Of a stretch of 64,000 bases of DNA, positions 43,152 through 52,386 are shown piece by piece; position 1 is the first letter of the stretch; each line of letters starts with the position of its first letter. The notes under the pieces were generated by a model. It saw nothing but the letters and a program-made list of their open reading frames with translations, ran no database searches and was not told the DNA's origin. The DNA is from Cryobacterium sp. Lineage in GTDB: Bacteria; Actinomycetota; Actinomycetes; Actinomycetales; Microbacteriaceae. The DNA lies in assembly GCF_026786305.1 (NCBI RefSeq), contig NZ_JAJAYI010000108.1:1-64000 (forward strand), in the 5' to 3' direction. The position numbers and the translations under genes were made by a program.

Positions 43152-43595
43152 CTACAGCAGGGTCGCCGTCGGCTCCGGGCCGAGCGCGAACCGCCGCCCG
43201 GTGATCAACTGCGGCACGATCTCGACAAAGATCGGCTTGACCGTGGGAATCAGCGGCCGCAACGGTAATGCGACGGCGTCATCGATCTCACGCTGGGTGT
43301 CGAGCGCCTTGGCCGTTCCGTGCACGATGACACTCCACGCCTCGTCGCGACCCACGCCATCCGTTTCGAAAGCGACTCGGTTGTTGACCGTGAGTTCGAT
43401 CAATTTGGTGCCCGACGCGGTGCGAAACAGCAGGCGTCGGTCGGCCGCCACGAAATTGACCGGAAAAATATCGGGGATGCCGCCGACGGCCACGGCGAGG
43501 CGGCCCAGACTGGCCGAAAGCAACGCATCCCAGCACTCCTCTTCGCTGAGAACCTGCACGGGGACTGCAGTCGCGTTTACGTCATCGAAAGTCAT
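43152..43595 (-). CDS. Pyridoxamine 5'-phosphate oxidase-like flavin-binding protein
   Basis: A 147-residue split-barrel protein (LLSASLGRLAVAVGGIPDIFPVNFVA, LLFRTASGTKLIELT, AFETDGVGRDEAWSVIVHGTA). This is the Pyridox_ox_2 group, which binds FMN, F420 or haem and is often of unknown substrate. The ATG at 43595 has no strong Shine-Dalgarno. The AT-rich, gene-free stretch 43596-43840 lies between it and the divergent BCCT gene; it contains an (AT)n run near 43710 and no feature I can name. Confidence 0.82.
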   Translation of the reverse strand: MTFDDVNATAVPVQVLSEEECWDALLSASLGRLAVAVGGIPDIFPVNFVAADRRLLFRTASGTKLIELTVNNRVAFETDGVGRDEAWSVIVHGTAKALDTQREIDDAVALPLRPLIPTVKPIFVEIVPQLITGRRFALGPEPTATLL

Positions 43596-43840
43596 GGTCC
43601 ATCGTCACACGCCCAGCGCCCCACGGCGAGCGGGGTAGACACATTATTACTCCGCCCGCGGCGGACAAATCATGAACGGGTGATCACACGACGAACAAAA
43701 AAAGGCATATATATATATTGCTCTCCCCGGCGGTGCGCTTTGCCTGTACACTGTAATGTTGCCCAGCGGGGCACGCACCTGACGGTGCCGAAGCGGTTTC
43801 TTATCGTGCTCCGCAATCTAGTCGTTGAGAAAGTTCCACC

Positions 43841-45589
43841 GTGAGTGCACTACCCGAGATTCCGTCGAAAAAGCCGAAGAGCAGCCCGCCCACATCCCGG
43901 CGACTGGTCATTTCGGCACCCCGAGTGTTCTTCCCAGCGCTTGGCATCATCCTGGCCGTCGTCATCATTGCCATCGCTTTCCCGGTACGCACCGGCAGCG
44001 TTCTGGCCCTCCTGCAGGGCTGGGTGGTAGCCGGCCTCGGCCCGTACTACATGGTCATCGTGGCGGCGTTCGTGGTGTTCGCGATCTGGATGGGCGCGAG
44101 CCGCTTCGGAGACATCAAGCTCGGCCAGGACGACGACAAGCCCGAATTCGGCATCATGAGTTGGTTCGCCATGCTGTTCGCCGCGGGCATGGGCATCGGA
44201 CTCGTCTTCTGGGGAGCGGCCGAGCCGCTTACCTTCTTCACAAACCCGAAACCCGGTGTGACCGGTGACGCGCAGGAACTCGCCGCTGCCGCCATGTCGC
44301 AAACCTTCCTGCACTGGGGCTTCCACGCCTGGGCCATCTATGCCGTGGTCGGGCTCGCGGTGTCCTATTCCATTCACCGCAAGGGCCGCCCGGTATCCAT
44401 TCGCTGGGCGCTCGAGCCGCTGCTCGGTGACCGGGTCAAAGGTCGTCTCGGTGACGCCATCGACGTCATCGCCATCGTCGGAACGCTGTTCGGCGTGGCG
44501 ACCTCACTCGGCCTCGGCGTCAAGCAAATTGCCGCTGGGCTGAGCTACCTCGGTGTTGTCGGAGAGGTCAACAACACCCTCCTTGTCGTGCTCATCATCG
44601 CGATCACAGCCGTCGCCACCGCCTCTGTGGTCAGCGGTGTCGGCAAGGGCATTAAATGGCTCTCCAACATCAACCTCGGCATGGCTGGCCTGCTGCTGAT
44701 TGCGGTGCTGGCGCTCGGCCCCACCCTGTACCTGTTGCGCGTGCTCGTCGAGTCCATCGGTGCCTATTTTCAGAACGTCGTCGGACTCACCTTCGATGCC
44801 GGTTCCTTCACCGGCCAGGCCGGTATCGACTGGCAGGGCGCCTGGACCGTCTTCTACTGGGGCTGGTGGATCTCGTGGGCGCCGTTCGTCGGTGTTTTCA
44901 TCGCCCGTATCTCGCGCGGCCGCACCGTACGCGAATTCATCGCCGGCGTGCTGCTCGTTCCCACCCTGGTCACCTTCGTCTGGTTCGCCGTCATGGGTGG
45001 CAGCGCCATCCGTCTCGCCTGGGAGGGCGACGGCGGCGGGCTCTTCGACCCTGCGGTCGGGATCATTTCCGAGAACGTGCTGTTCAACTTTCTCGGCCAA
45101 TTGCCGCTCGGCGGCATCCTCTCGGTGCTAGCGGTTATTGTCGTGGCGATTTTCTTCATAACCTCGGCCGACTCCGGTTCGCTCGTGATCGACATGCTCG
45201 CTTCCGGCGGCGACACCAACCCGCCCAAGTGGAGCCGCATCATGTGGGCCAGCCTCGGCGGAATCGTGGCTATCGCCCTGTTGTTGGCTGGTGGACTCGC
45301 CGCTCTGCAGACCGGCGCGATTCTGACCGCGATTCCGGTGAGCATCGTCATGATTGGCATGTGTATCGCCACCTACAAGGCGTTCCGCATCGAACACGAG
45401 GTTCTGGTCACCGCCGAACGCCGCCAGCGTCGCGAGGAGATGGCCCGCCGCATCGGCAAGACCGTCACCGCGCACCTCGAGGAGAATTTCGACGACCACT
45501 TCGGTGACCAGGTCGACGGACACATCGAGGCGGCACTGACCGACGATCCGGCTCGCCGACCACGCTGGGGCCGTCGACCGAAGGTCTAG
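43841..45589 (+). CDS. BCCT-family betaine/choline/carnitine transporter
   Basis: A 582-residue sodium-coupled symporter with 12 helices, importing compatible solutes at high osmolarity. The glycine stretch of helix 3 (FAAGMGIGLVFWGAAEPL) and the tryptophan-rich signature WGWWISWAPFVGVFIARISRGRTVREF are complete. The N-terminus is short and basic. The C-terminal tail (about 520-582) is long, with acidic and basic clusters like the osmosensing tail of BetP. The start is GTG 43841 after GAGAAAG. Confidence 0.93.
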   Translation: MSALPEIPSKKPKSSPPTSRRLVISAPRVFFPALGIILAVVIIAIAFPVRTGSVLALLQGWVVAGLGPYYMVIVAAFVVFAIWMGASRFGDIKLGQDDDKPEFGIMSWFAMLFAAGMGIGLVFWGAAEPLTFFTNPKPGVTGDAQELAAAAMSQTFLHWGFHAWAIYAVVGLAVSYSIHRKGRPVSIRWALEPLLGDRVKGRLGDAIDVIAIVGTLFGVATSLGLGVKQIAAGLSYLGVVGEVNNTLLVVLIIAITAVATASVVSGVGKGIKWLSNINLGMAGLLLIAVLALGPTLYLLRVLVESIGAYFQNVVGLTFDAGSFTGQAGIDWQGAWTVFYWGWWISWAPFVGVFIARISRGRTVREFIAGVLLVPTLVTFVWFAVMGGSAIRLAWEGDGGGLFDPAVGIISENVLFNFLGQLPLGGILSVLAVIVVAIFFITSADSGSLVIDMLASGGDTNPPKWSRIMWASLGGIVAIALLLAGGLAALQTGAILTAIPVSIVMIGMCIATYKAFRIEHEVLVTAERRQRREEMARRIGKTVTAHLEENFDDHFGDQVDGHIEAALTDDPARRPRWGRRPKV

Positions 45590-45616
45590 CACCGCCTGAG
45601 ACCGCGGTCGAGGCTG

Positions 45617-45883
45617 CTACATGCCGTTGGCGGCCCTGACCCGGTTGACCAGATCGCGCCACGGACCGTTCACCTCGGGTTCGGCGAGCACCACCTCGTG
45701 CGGAGCGCACCGAATGCGATAGGCGAAACGGTCCGGGGTGGCCTCGCTGTCGGTGACGTCGTCCCACGGCAACGAGTTCAAGAACTCGGCCCAGGTATTC
45801 GGGTCGGGCTGTTCTTCGACTCGAACTTCCCAGGTGAGGCGGATTCCCGCCATCCCGCCGCTGCGCGAGACGATGACTTTCAT
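45617..45883 (-). CDS. Emfourin-like inhibitor of the M4 protease
   Basis: An 88-residue protein starting MKVIVSRSGGMAGIRLTWEV, with the SGGxAGI segment typical of emfourins, small intracellular inhibitors of protealysin-type M4 peptidases. The gene follows the M4 protease gene after 9 nt on the same strand, the arrangement known for protealysin/emfourin pairs. TAATAT lies 6 nt before its ATG, inside the end of the protease gene, so the inhibitor may also have its own leaderless promoter. Confidence 0.87.
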   Translation of the reverse strand: MKVIVSRSGGMAGIRLTWEVRVEEQPDPNTWAEFLNSLPWDDVTDSEATPDRFAYRIRCAPHEVVLAEPEVNGPWRDLVNRVRAANGM

Positions 45884-45889
45884 ACCGTG

Positions 45890-45895
45890 ATATTA
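45890..45895 (-). promoter_or_regulatory. Putative internal -10 (TAATAT) for the emfourin gene
   Basis: On the minus strand TAATAT overlaps the protease stop region and ends 6 nt before the inhibitor ATG. It would allow inhibitor synthesis independent of the protease. Inferred. Confidence 0.45.
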
Positions 45896-47080
45896 CTCCG
45901 GTGGCAGCGGTGCGGCCGGAAGCGGGGTGGGGCTGCCCGCCATCACCCCCACCGTCGCCCAGGCGCGCATAACCGCGTCGTGGGCGCCCCCGCCGCTGCC
46001 GTACAGCCTGGCCGCGGTGTCGGCCGTGGCCGCGGCGAATGCAGCGAAATCGCTCTGGCGGCTGAGCCCGGTGCCGGTCAGCGTGTCAAACCAAATCCGG
46101 CCCGGCGTCTCCCAGGCATTGCCGCCGAGGGCGTCGGCGACCAAGTAGAACGCCCGGTTGGGAATGCCCGAATTGAGGTGCACTCCGCCGTTGTCGTCGT
46201 CGGTTTCGACGTAGCCGGCCATGCTGTCGGGCTGGGGATCCTTTCCGAGCACGTCGTCGTTATACGCGGTCCCGGGCGCTTTCATCGAGCGCAGTGCTTC
46301 GCCCTCGACCTGGTCGGTGAACAGGCCCTCGCCGATCAGCCAACTGGCCTGCGCCGTCGACTGCCCCGTGGCGTACTGCTCGACCAGGGCTCCGAACACG
46401 TCGGAGATGGATTCGTTGAGCGCCCCGGACTGGCCCCGATATTCCAGATTGGCCGTGAACTGTGTCACGCCGTGCGTGAGCTCATGCCCGATCACACTGG
46501 GCGAGATCGTGAATCGGTTGAAGACCTGCCCATCACCGTCGCCGAACACCATGCGTTCGCCATCCCAAAAGGCGTTGTCGTACTGCCTGCCGTAGTGCAC
46601 GGTCGCGTCCAGTGGAAGTCCGAAGCCATCGATGCTGTCCCGGCCGAACTGCGTCCAAAACAGGTTCTGTGTGGTGCCCAGACTGTCGTACGCCTCGTTC
46701 ACGGCCGGATCGCTGCCGGCCGGCTGGCCCTCGGCACGCACCCGGCGACCGGGCAGGCGTTCCTGGCCGCCGGCATCCGAAATGGTGCGATCAGACTCGC
46801 CCGGGGTGCGCGCCGGCAGGGTGCGTGCTCCGGAACGGGGAACCGGATGCGCCCCGCCCCGCAGTTGTCGAATTTGCGAGTCCCGCAGCAGCGACGCTCG
46901 TGCGGCCGCTGCCGTCTGCGCAAATCGGGGATCGTCGAGTTTCGCCAGTCGCACCAGCAGATACGGCGGAACGATCGTGCAACGGGCGTGGAGCGCCGGG
47001 TGCATCTGCGGAGTGTGCATCTGCGGAGTGTGCATCTGCGGAGTGTCTATGTGCGGAGTGTCCATGTGCCGAGTGTCCAT
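45893..47080 (-). CDS. Protealysin-like M4 zinc metallopeptidase
   Basis: A 395-residue protease of the M4 (thermolysin) family. The zinc site is His199-Glu200-x-x-His203 (VIGHELTHGV) with the third ligand Glu223 (LNESISD), and the catalytic histidine is in NGGVHLNSGIPNRAFY. The short propeptide with PPYLL at residues 38-42 marks the protealysin group, and no signal peptide is seen. Residues 1-27 are a minisatellite-encoded stretch of MHTPQ-type pentapeptides with several in-frame ATGs. ATG 47080 is chosen because CAGACT ends 6 nt before it. Confidence 0.88.
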   Translation of the reverse strand: MDTRHMDTPHIDTPQMHTPQMHTPQMHPALHARCTIVPPYLLVRLAKLDDPRFAQTAAAARASLLRDSQIRQLRGGAHPVPRSGARTLPARTPGESDRTISDAGGQERLPGRRVRAEGQPAGSDPAVNEAYDSLGTTQNLFWTQFGRDSIDGFGLPLDATVHYGRQYDNAFWDGERMVFGDGDGQVFNRFTISPSVIGHELTHGVTQFTANLEYRGQSGALNESISDVFGALVEQYATGQSTAQASWLIGEGLFTDQVEGEALRSMKAPGTAYNDDVLGKDPQPDSMAGYVETDDDNGGVHLNSGIPNRAFYLVADALGGNAWETPGRIWFDTLTGTGLSRQSDFAAFAAATADTAARLYGSGGGAHDAVMRAWATVGVMAGSPTPLPAAPLPPE

Positions 47081-47090
47081 GTGCAGAGTC
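47001..47090. repeat. 15-bp minisatellite at the start of the M4 protease gene
   Basis: Six tandem 15-bp units (47001-47015 to 47076-47090; consensus TGCATCTGCGGAGTG on the + strand), three of them identical. On the minus strand each unit encodes a pentapeptide, and all but one carry an in-frame ATG. The last unit also contributes part of the presumed -10 (CAGACT). Confidence 0.92.
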
Positions 47091-47143
47091 TGGCACTGGC
47101 CGGCGACATTGCAACCGCGGGTTTTTATCCCACTGAATAGACT
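47087..47143. promoter_or_regulatory. Divergent leaderless-type promoters of the M4 protease and LLM oxidoreductase genes
   Basis: On the minus strand CAGACT (47092-47087) ends 6 nt before the protease ATG. On the plus strand TAGACT (47138-47143) ends 6 nt before the ATG at 47150. Inferred. Confidence 0.45.
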
Positions 47144-47149
47144 CGACTC

Positions 47150-48040
47150 ATGCGCTTTGGAATCGTCATCCTTCCACAGGACCCCTGGCCGATTGCTCGC
47201 AGAAAGTGGCTTGGCGCCGAGCAATACGGCTTCGACCACGCCTTCACCTACGACCACCTGTCCTGGCGTTCACTCGCCGACGAGCCGTGGAACGCGACCA
47301 TCCCCACCCTCACCGCGGCGGCGGTCGTGACCGAGCGCATCACGCTCGGCACCTTTGTCTCGTCACCGAACTTTCGGCATCCGGTGCCCTTTGCCAAGGA
47401 TGTCGCAACGGCCGACGATGTGTCGGGTGGGCGGTTTCTGCTCGGCATCGGGTCGGGCGGCACCGGTTTTGACGCGAGCGTTCTCGGCCAGGCACAGTTC
47501 ACGCCTCGACTGCGACACGAACGGTTTGTTGAATTCGTCACCGACCTCGACCTGTTGCTGCGCGGCGAAGAACAGGGCGCCACCGACGGTATCAGTTTCG
47601 CCGGCGAGTGGTACACCGCCGATCACGCGCGCATGGTGCAACCAGATATCGGTGACGGAGACCGCCAGCGGGTACCGTTCCTGATCGCCGCCAACGGGCC
47701 GAAAGGTCTCGGACTGGCCAGCCGTTTCGGGCAGGGCTGGGTGACGACCGGGCAGGACGGCGCGGAGGGGGAGGACTGGTGGACCAGCGTGCGCGCTCTC
47801 ACCCTCCGGCTCGACGACGTCGTCAGCGGCGCGGGCCGGGACCCCGCCGCGATCGACCGCTACCTCTCGCTCGACAGTGGCGGAACATATTCCCTGCAGA
47901 GCATGAACGCCTTTGAGGATGCCGTCGGCCGGGCCGCTGAGCTCGGCTTCACCGATGTGATCAGCCACTGGCCGCGCGAGCACGGCCTCTACGCGGGCGA
48001 CGAGGGCATCCTCGACACGGTCGCGGGTGCCCTGCACTGA
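47150..48040 (+). CDS. LLM-class flavin-dependent oxidoreductase
   Basis: A 296-residue luciferase-like TIM-barrel protein (RFGIVILPQDPWPIARRKWLGAEQYGFDHAFTYDH in pieces, TERITLGTFVSSPNFRHPV, GGRFLLGIGSGG, PFLIAANGPKGLGLASRFGQGW). Such proteins use FMN or F420. The ligand cannot be decided from sequence alone and the substrate is unknown. Monocistronic, with TAGACT 6 nt before the ATG. Confidence 0.87.
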   Translation: MRFGIVILPQDPWPIARRKWLGAEQYGFDHAFTYDHLSWRSLADEPWNATIPTLTAAAVVTERITLGTFVSSPNFRHPVPFAKDVATADDVSGGRFLLGIGSGGTGFDASVLGQAQFTPRLRHERFVEFVTDLDLLLRGEEQGATDGISFAGEWYTADHARMVQPDIGDGDRQRVPFLIAANGPKGLGLASRFGQGWVTTGQDGAEGEDWWTSVRALTLRLDDVVSGAGRDPAAIDRYLSLDSGGTYSLQSMNAFEDAVGRAAELGFTDVISHWPREHGLYAGDEGILDTVAGALH

Positions 48041-48087
48041 ATCAGTCAAAGAGGCCGGTCGATCGGTGTTTCTGCCCAGCGGATGTC

Positions 48088-48093
48088 TAGGCT
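48088..48093 (+). promoter_or_regulatory. Putative -10 (TAGGCT) for the leaderless AI-2E-type gene
   Basis: TAGGCT ends 6 nt before the ATG at 48100; no Shine-Dalgarno. Inferred. Confidence 0.5.
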
Positions 48094-48099
48094 GGGTGC

Positions 48100-49215
48100 A
48101 TGCGCGCACAAGACGACCCCACGCCATTGGTACCTCGCACCCCACGGAACGATCGGCTCGGCTGGCTCGGATTGCGCAGCGGCCAGATTCTGCTCGTCAT
48201 CATTCTCGCTTCCGCGGTCATCTTCGGCCTGGTTCAGCTCAAGCTCGTCGTCATCCCGGTACTGATCGCGATCATCCTCGCCTCGGCGCTGAGCCCGGTC
48301 ATTAACGGACTGCGCAAGCGCGGCGTCGCCGCCATCCTGGCCACCTGGATCACCCTGCTCGGCGGCATCACCGTCTTCGGCGGCATCATCACCCTCATCG
48401 TCTTCGCGGTGCGCGACCAGTGGAACGAACTGTTCTTCTCGGCCTCCACCGGCATCGACCGTCTCCAGCAGTTTCTGATCGACGGGCCGATTCAGGTCGA
48501 CGCGAAGCAGATCAACGGCGCGCGCACCGCGATCGTGGACTTTCTCACCAGTAGCCAGTTCGGCACCGGGGCGCTCGCCGGAGCATCCGCTGTCTTCGAA
48601 CTGATAACCGGCACCGTGCTGCTCGTGGTCATTCTGTTCTTCTTTCTCAAAGACGGTGGCCAAATCTGGAACTTCTTCCTGACGCCGTTCACGGGCGAGC
48701 GCCTCGCCCGCGGACGCCGAATCGGCCACACCTCGCTGCGGGTGCTCGGCGGCTACGTGCGCGGCACGGCGATCGTTGCTGCCGTCGATGCCACCGCGAT
48801 CGGCATCGGACTGGCCGTCTTGCAGGTGCCGCTCGCCTTGCCGCTGGCGGTCATCGTGTTCCTCGGTGCGTTCATTCCGCTGATTGGCGCGACCGCAGCC
48901 GGTGTGCTCGCGGCGCTGGTCGCCCTCGTCGCGAGTGGGCCGGGCGTCGCGCTCATCGTCATCATCATCGTGATTGCCGTCAACCAGCTCGAGGGCAATT
49001 TTCTGCAGCCGGTCGTCATGGCGCAATCGCTCAAGCTGCACCCGCTCGTCATTCTGGTCGGGTTGACCGCCGGAACCATCCTCGGCGGCATCGTCGGCGC
49101 CGTGCTCTCGGTGCCGATCGCGGCCGTCGCGTGGGCAATCGCCAAGGCGTGGAACACACCGGAAACCCCGCGCCCCCGTGCCATCCCGCCCAAGCGTCGC
49201 ATGCGCAAGCGCTGA
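48100..49215 (+). CDS. AI-2E family transporter
   Basis: A 371-residue membrane protein with the family arrangement of paired N-terminal helices, a soluble amphipathic middle (about 105-165, RLQQFLIDGPIQVDAKQI) and a bundle of C-terminal helices. The PVLIAIILASALSPVINGLRKRG start, FFFLKDGGQIW and AVNQLEGNFLQPVVMAQSLKLHPLV are conserved. Family members export small molecules or act in sodium/proton exchange; involvement with autoinducer-2 is known for only one. Substrate here unknown. Confidence 0.88.
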   Translation: MRAQDDPTPLVPRTPRNDRLGWLGLRSGQILLVIILASAVIFGLVQLKLVVIPVLIAIILASALSPVINGLRKRGVAAILATWITLLGGITVFGGIITLIVFAVRDQWNELFFSASTGIDRLQQFLIDGPIQVDAKQINGARTAIVDFLTSSQFGTGALAGASAVFELITGTVLLVVILFFFLKDGGQIWNFFLTPFTGERLARGRRIGHTSLRVLGGYVRGTAIVAAVDATAIGIGLAVLQVPLALPLAVIVFLGAFIPLIGATAAGVLAALVALVASGPGVALIVIIIVIAVNQLEGNFLQPVVMAQSLKLHPLVILVGLTAGTILGGIVGAVLSVPIAAVAWAIAKAWNTPETPRPRAIPPKRRMRKR

Positions 49216-49277
49216 ACCGGCGCATCCGCTTTCCCCTGCCCGTGCCACCGCTGCCACCCGCGTGACTGGAGAACAAC

Positions 49278-52223
49278 TTGACGCAGAGCCTTTTTCACCT
49301 GCCCCGCCCGCGCCTGACTCTCGAGCAGGCGACCCAGCTCGCCCGGGACCGGTTCGGCGTCACGGGCACCGTCACCGAGCTCGGCAGCCACCAGGACCGC
49401 AATTTTCGCATCGAAACGGATGCCGCCACCGTCGTTCTCAAGGTCTCCAACCCGGCCATCACCACCGTCGAGCTCGAGGCTCAAAACGCCGCCCTGGCGC
49501 ACCTCGGCGGCCTGGGCCTCGACCTGCCCTCGGCCGTTGCCGGGACCGACGCAGACGAGATTCAGCGCGTCAGCATCGACGGGCAAAACCTTGACCTGCG
49601 TTTGCTGACCTACGTCGACGGGCATCCGCTGACCGACTCGCGGCGCCTGTCGACCGGGCAGATGCGTGCGCTCGGTGACGTGGCCGGTCGCATCGTTCGG
49701 GGACTCGCCGACTTCGAGCACCCGGGAACCGACCGGTTTCTGCAGTGGGATCTGCGGCGCGGCGGTGAGGTCGTCGACGCGCTCCTGCGGTTTGTCGACG
49801 ACGGCGACCATCGCGAGCGGCTGCGCACCGTCACTGACCGGGCCCGGCAGCAGCTCGCCCGGGTCGCGGTCGACCTGCGCGTGCAGACCATTCACGGTGA
49901 CCTGACCGACGACAACGTTGTGAGCCGCGATGACGCTGCCGTCACGATCAGCGGCGACACGATCACCGGCGTAATCGACTTCGGTGATCTGGCGCAGGGC
50001 TGGCTCGTCGCCGAACTCGCCGCGACGTGCGCCTGCGTGCTGTACCGGAGCCCCAAGCATCCGCTCGCCATCCTCGACCCGATCGTCGCCTTCACCGGGC
50101 TGGTGCCGCTCTCCGACGCCGAACTTGAGGCGCTCTGGCCCCTTATCGTGCTTCGTACGGCGGTGCTCGTTGTGAGCGGTGAACATCAGGTGCACCTCGA
50201 CGGTGACAACGACTACGCCGACGCGAACCGCGCCCGCGAGTGGCTCGCCTTCGACACGGCGGCCGGCCAGGACGGCGCCGAGCTTGAAGCCCTCATCCGC
50301 TTCGCCGTGACCGGCGCGGATGCGCCGATCGGGGCAACCGAACACCCCCTGGCCGGTCCACTGGACCGCGCAGCCATCATCGACCTGTCGGTCACGAGCG
50401 CCGTGTTCGACGCCGGCAGCTGGCTCGAACCGGGCATAGACCAGCGGGTGGCAGCGGATGCCGCAGCCCGCCTCGGCCACGCCGTCACCCGCTACGGCGA
50501 GTACCGGCTATCGCAGACCCGCCGTGACACAGCCAAGGAGTCGGTCACCCTGGCCCTCGGCGTCGAGGTGTACCTGCCCGCCGAAAGCCCGGTCATGGCG
50601 CCGATCGACGGGACCGTCGTTGTGGTTGATGCCGACGCGGTGCGACTTGAAGGTGCCGACCATGACCTGTGGCTGACCGGCGTCGACGCGAGGGCCCTGG
50701 ACGGTCAGGCGATTGGGGCGGGAACCGTTTTTGGCGCCGTTGTTGGCACGGTCGACGCCGGCTCCGGCGGCGCACGGCACAGCAGCGTCATCGCTCGCGT
50801 GACCGTGCAGGCCAGCCGGCTCCGCGGCATCCGTCCCCCGTTTTTCGTCGCACCGTCGAACGCTGCACTGTGGCAGCGGGTGTGCCCCGACCCCTCCGCG
50901 CTGCTCGGGCTGGAAACCTTCCGGTCGCTCGACGACCCGGCGGCCCTGTTGCAGCGCCGCGATGCGTCGTTCGCGCGCGTTCAGGAACACTATTATGCGG
51001 ACCCGCCGCAGATCGAGCGCGGCTGGAAACAGCACCTCATCGACACCCACGGGCAAAGCTACGTCGACATGGTCAACAATGTCACGACCGTTGGACACGG
51101 ACACCCGCGCATTGCCGAGGCCGCACGCAGCCAGTGGTCGCTGCTCAACACCAACTCCCGTTTTCATTACGAAGAGCTCGTGCGGTTCACCGAACGCCTC
51201 GCCGAGCTCGCGCCCGACCCGCTGGACACCGTCTTCCTCGTCAACAGCGGTACCGAAGCCGTCGACTTGGCCCTGCGCCTGGCCCTCACCTACACCGGCC
51301 ATGACACCGTCTTGTCGGTGCGGGAGGCCTACCACGGCTGGTCGATGGCAGCCGAGGCCGTCTCCTCCTCGGTTGCCGACAACCCCCGGGCGCTCGATAC
51401 GAGGCCGGACTGGGTGCACCTGGTCGAGGCGCCCAACGCCGTGCGCGGCAAGTATCGGGGCATGCACTCGGCGCCGCACTACCTCGACGATCTCGACGGT
51501 GACCTGCAGGCCGTGGCTGACGACGGGCGCACGGTCGCCGCATTCATCGCTGAGCCGGTGTTCGGCAATGCCGGCGGCGTGCTGCTGCCCGATGGCTACC
51601 TGACCGGCGTGTACGACAGGGTGCGCGCCCGCGGTGGACTCTGCATCGCCGACGAGGTCCAGGTGAGCTACGCGCGCCTCGGCGAATACTTCTGGGGTGC
51701 CGAGCAGCAAAACGTGGTCCCCGACATAATCACCATCGCCAAGGCGATGGGCAACGGTCATCCGCTTGGAGCGGTCATCACTCGCCGCGACATCGCCGAA
51801 CGATTCGCCGACGACGGACCGTTCTTCTCCTCCGCCGGCGGCAGCCCGCTCAGCTGCCGTATCGGCCTCACCGTGCTCGACATCATGCGTGACGAAGGCC
51901 TGCAACAGAACGCGGAGGTCGTCGGTCGTCACCTGAAGCACGGACTCGAACAGCTCGGCGAACGATTCGACCTGATCGGTGCGGTCTACGGCCTGGGTCT
52001 CTATCTCGGCGTTGAACTGGTCAGCGATCGGGCCGATTTCACGCCGGCCACCGCCGCCGCCGCCCTGATCTGCACCGAGCTGCTGCTGCGCGGCTGCATC
52101 GCACAGCCCACCGGCGATTTCAAAAACGTGCTCAAGATCAAGCCGCCGCTCTGCCTCACCATCGCCAGCGCCGACCATTTTCTACACGCTCTCGAGGACG
52201 TGCTCAGCGAAATTTCGGCATGA
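49278..52223 (+). CDS. Three-domain fusion: APH-type kinase, degenerate M23-like domain and class III aminotransferase-fold phospholyase
   Basis: This 981-residue protein starts at TTG 49278, with GGAG 8 nt upstream. Residues 1-345 are an aminoglycoside-phosphotransferase-like kinase (catalytic HGDLTDDNVV near 206, VIDFGDLAQGW near 233). Residues about 425-540 resemble a peptidase M23/lipoyl-type barrel (SPVMAPIDGTVVVVD) without its zinc histidines. Residues about 560-981 are a class III PLP enzyme (VNSGTEAVDLALRLALTYTG, DEVQVSYAR, PLP Lys822 in IAKAMGNGHPLG). The pairing matches hydroxylysine kinase with ethanolamine-phosphate / phosphohydroxylysine phospholyase, so it may phosphorylate and then deaminate an amino-alcohol. 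Substrate is inferred. Confidence 0.85.
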   Translation: MTQSLFHLPRPRLTLEQATQLARDRFGVTGTVTELGSHQDRNFRIETDAATVVLKVSNPAITTVELEAQNAALAHLGGLGLDLPSAVAGTDADEIQRVSIDGQNLDLRLLTYVDGHPLTDSRRLSTGQMRALGDVAGRIVRGLADFEHPGTDRFLQWDLRRGGEVVDALLRFVDDGDHRERLRTVTDRARQQLARVAVDLRVQTIHGDLTDDNVVSRDDAAVTISGDTITGVIDFGDLAQGWLVAELAATCACVLYRSPKHPLAILDPIVAFTGLVPLSDAELEALWPLIVLRTAVLVVSGEHQVHLDGDNDYADANRAREWLAFDTAAGQDGAELEALIRFAVTGADAPIGATEHPLAGPLDRAAIIDLSVTSAVFDAGSWLEPGIDQRVAADAAARLGHAVTRYGEYRLSQTRRDTAKESVTLALGVEVYLPAESPVMAPIDGTVVVVDADAVRLEGADHDLWLTGVDARALDGQAIGAGTVFGAVVGTVDAGSGGARHSSVIARVTVQASRLRGIRPPFFVAPSNAALWQRVCPDPSALLGLETFRSLDDPAALLQRRDASFARVQEHYYADPPQIERGWKQHLIDTHGQSYVDMVNNVTTVGHGHPRIAEAARSQWSLLNTNSRFHYEELVRFTERLAELAPDPLDTVFLVNSGTEAVDLALRLALTYTGHDTVLSVREAYHGWSMAAEAVSSSVADNPRALDTRPDWVHLVEAPNAVRGKYRGMHSAPHYLDDLDGDLQAVADDGRTVAAFIAEPVFGNAGGVLLPDGYLTGVYDRVRARGGLCIADEVQVSYARLGEYFWGAEQQNVVPDIITIAKAMGNGHPLGAVITRRDIAERFADDGPFFSSAGGSPLSCRIGLTVLDIMRDEGLQQNAEVVGRHLKHGLEQLGERFDLIGAVYGLGLYLGVELVSDRADFTPATAAAALICTELLLRGCIAQPTGDFKNVLKIKPPLCLTIASADHFLHALEDVLSEISA

Positions 52224-52386
52224 GGAGTCTCCAACGGTTTCATCTTCATTACCATCGCGTTCGATCTGACGCAGCTGGAGGCCACTGCGCCATCACACCG
52301 GGATGCTGCGCGGAGCACCTGAGTGCTCGGCCCAGCGGCGAGGTTTCGACGGCTCTGGTGCGGCGATGAAGACCAGGCCGCCGGCG

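Noticed and set aside
43596..43840. Riboswitch before the BCCT transporter
   Set aside because: The region is AT-rich with an (AT)n run and weak inverted repeats, but I could not match it to any known riboswitch core.
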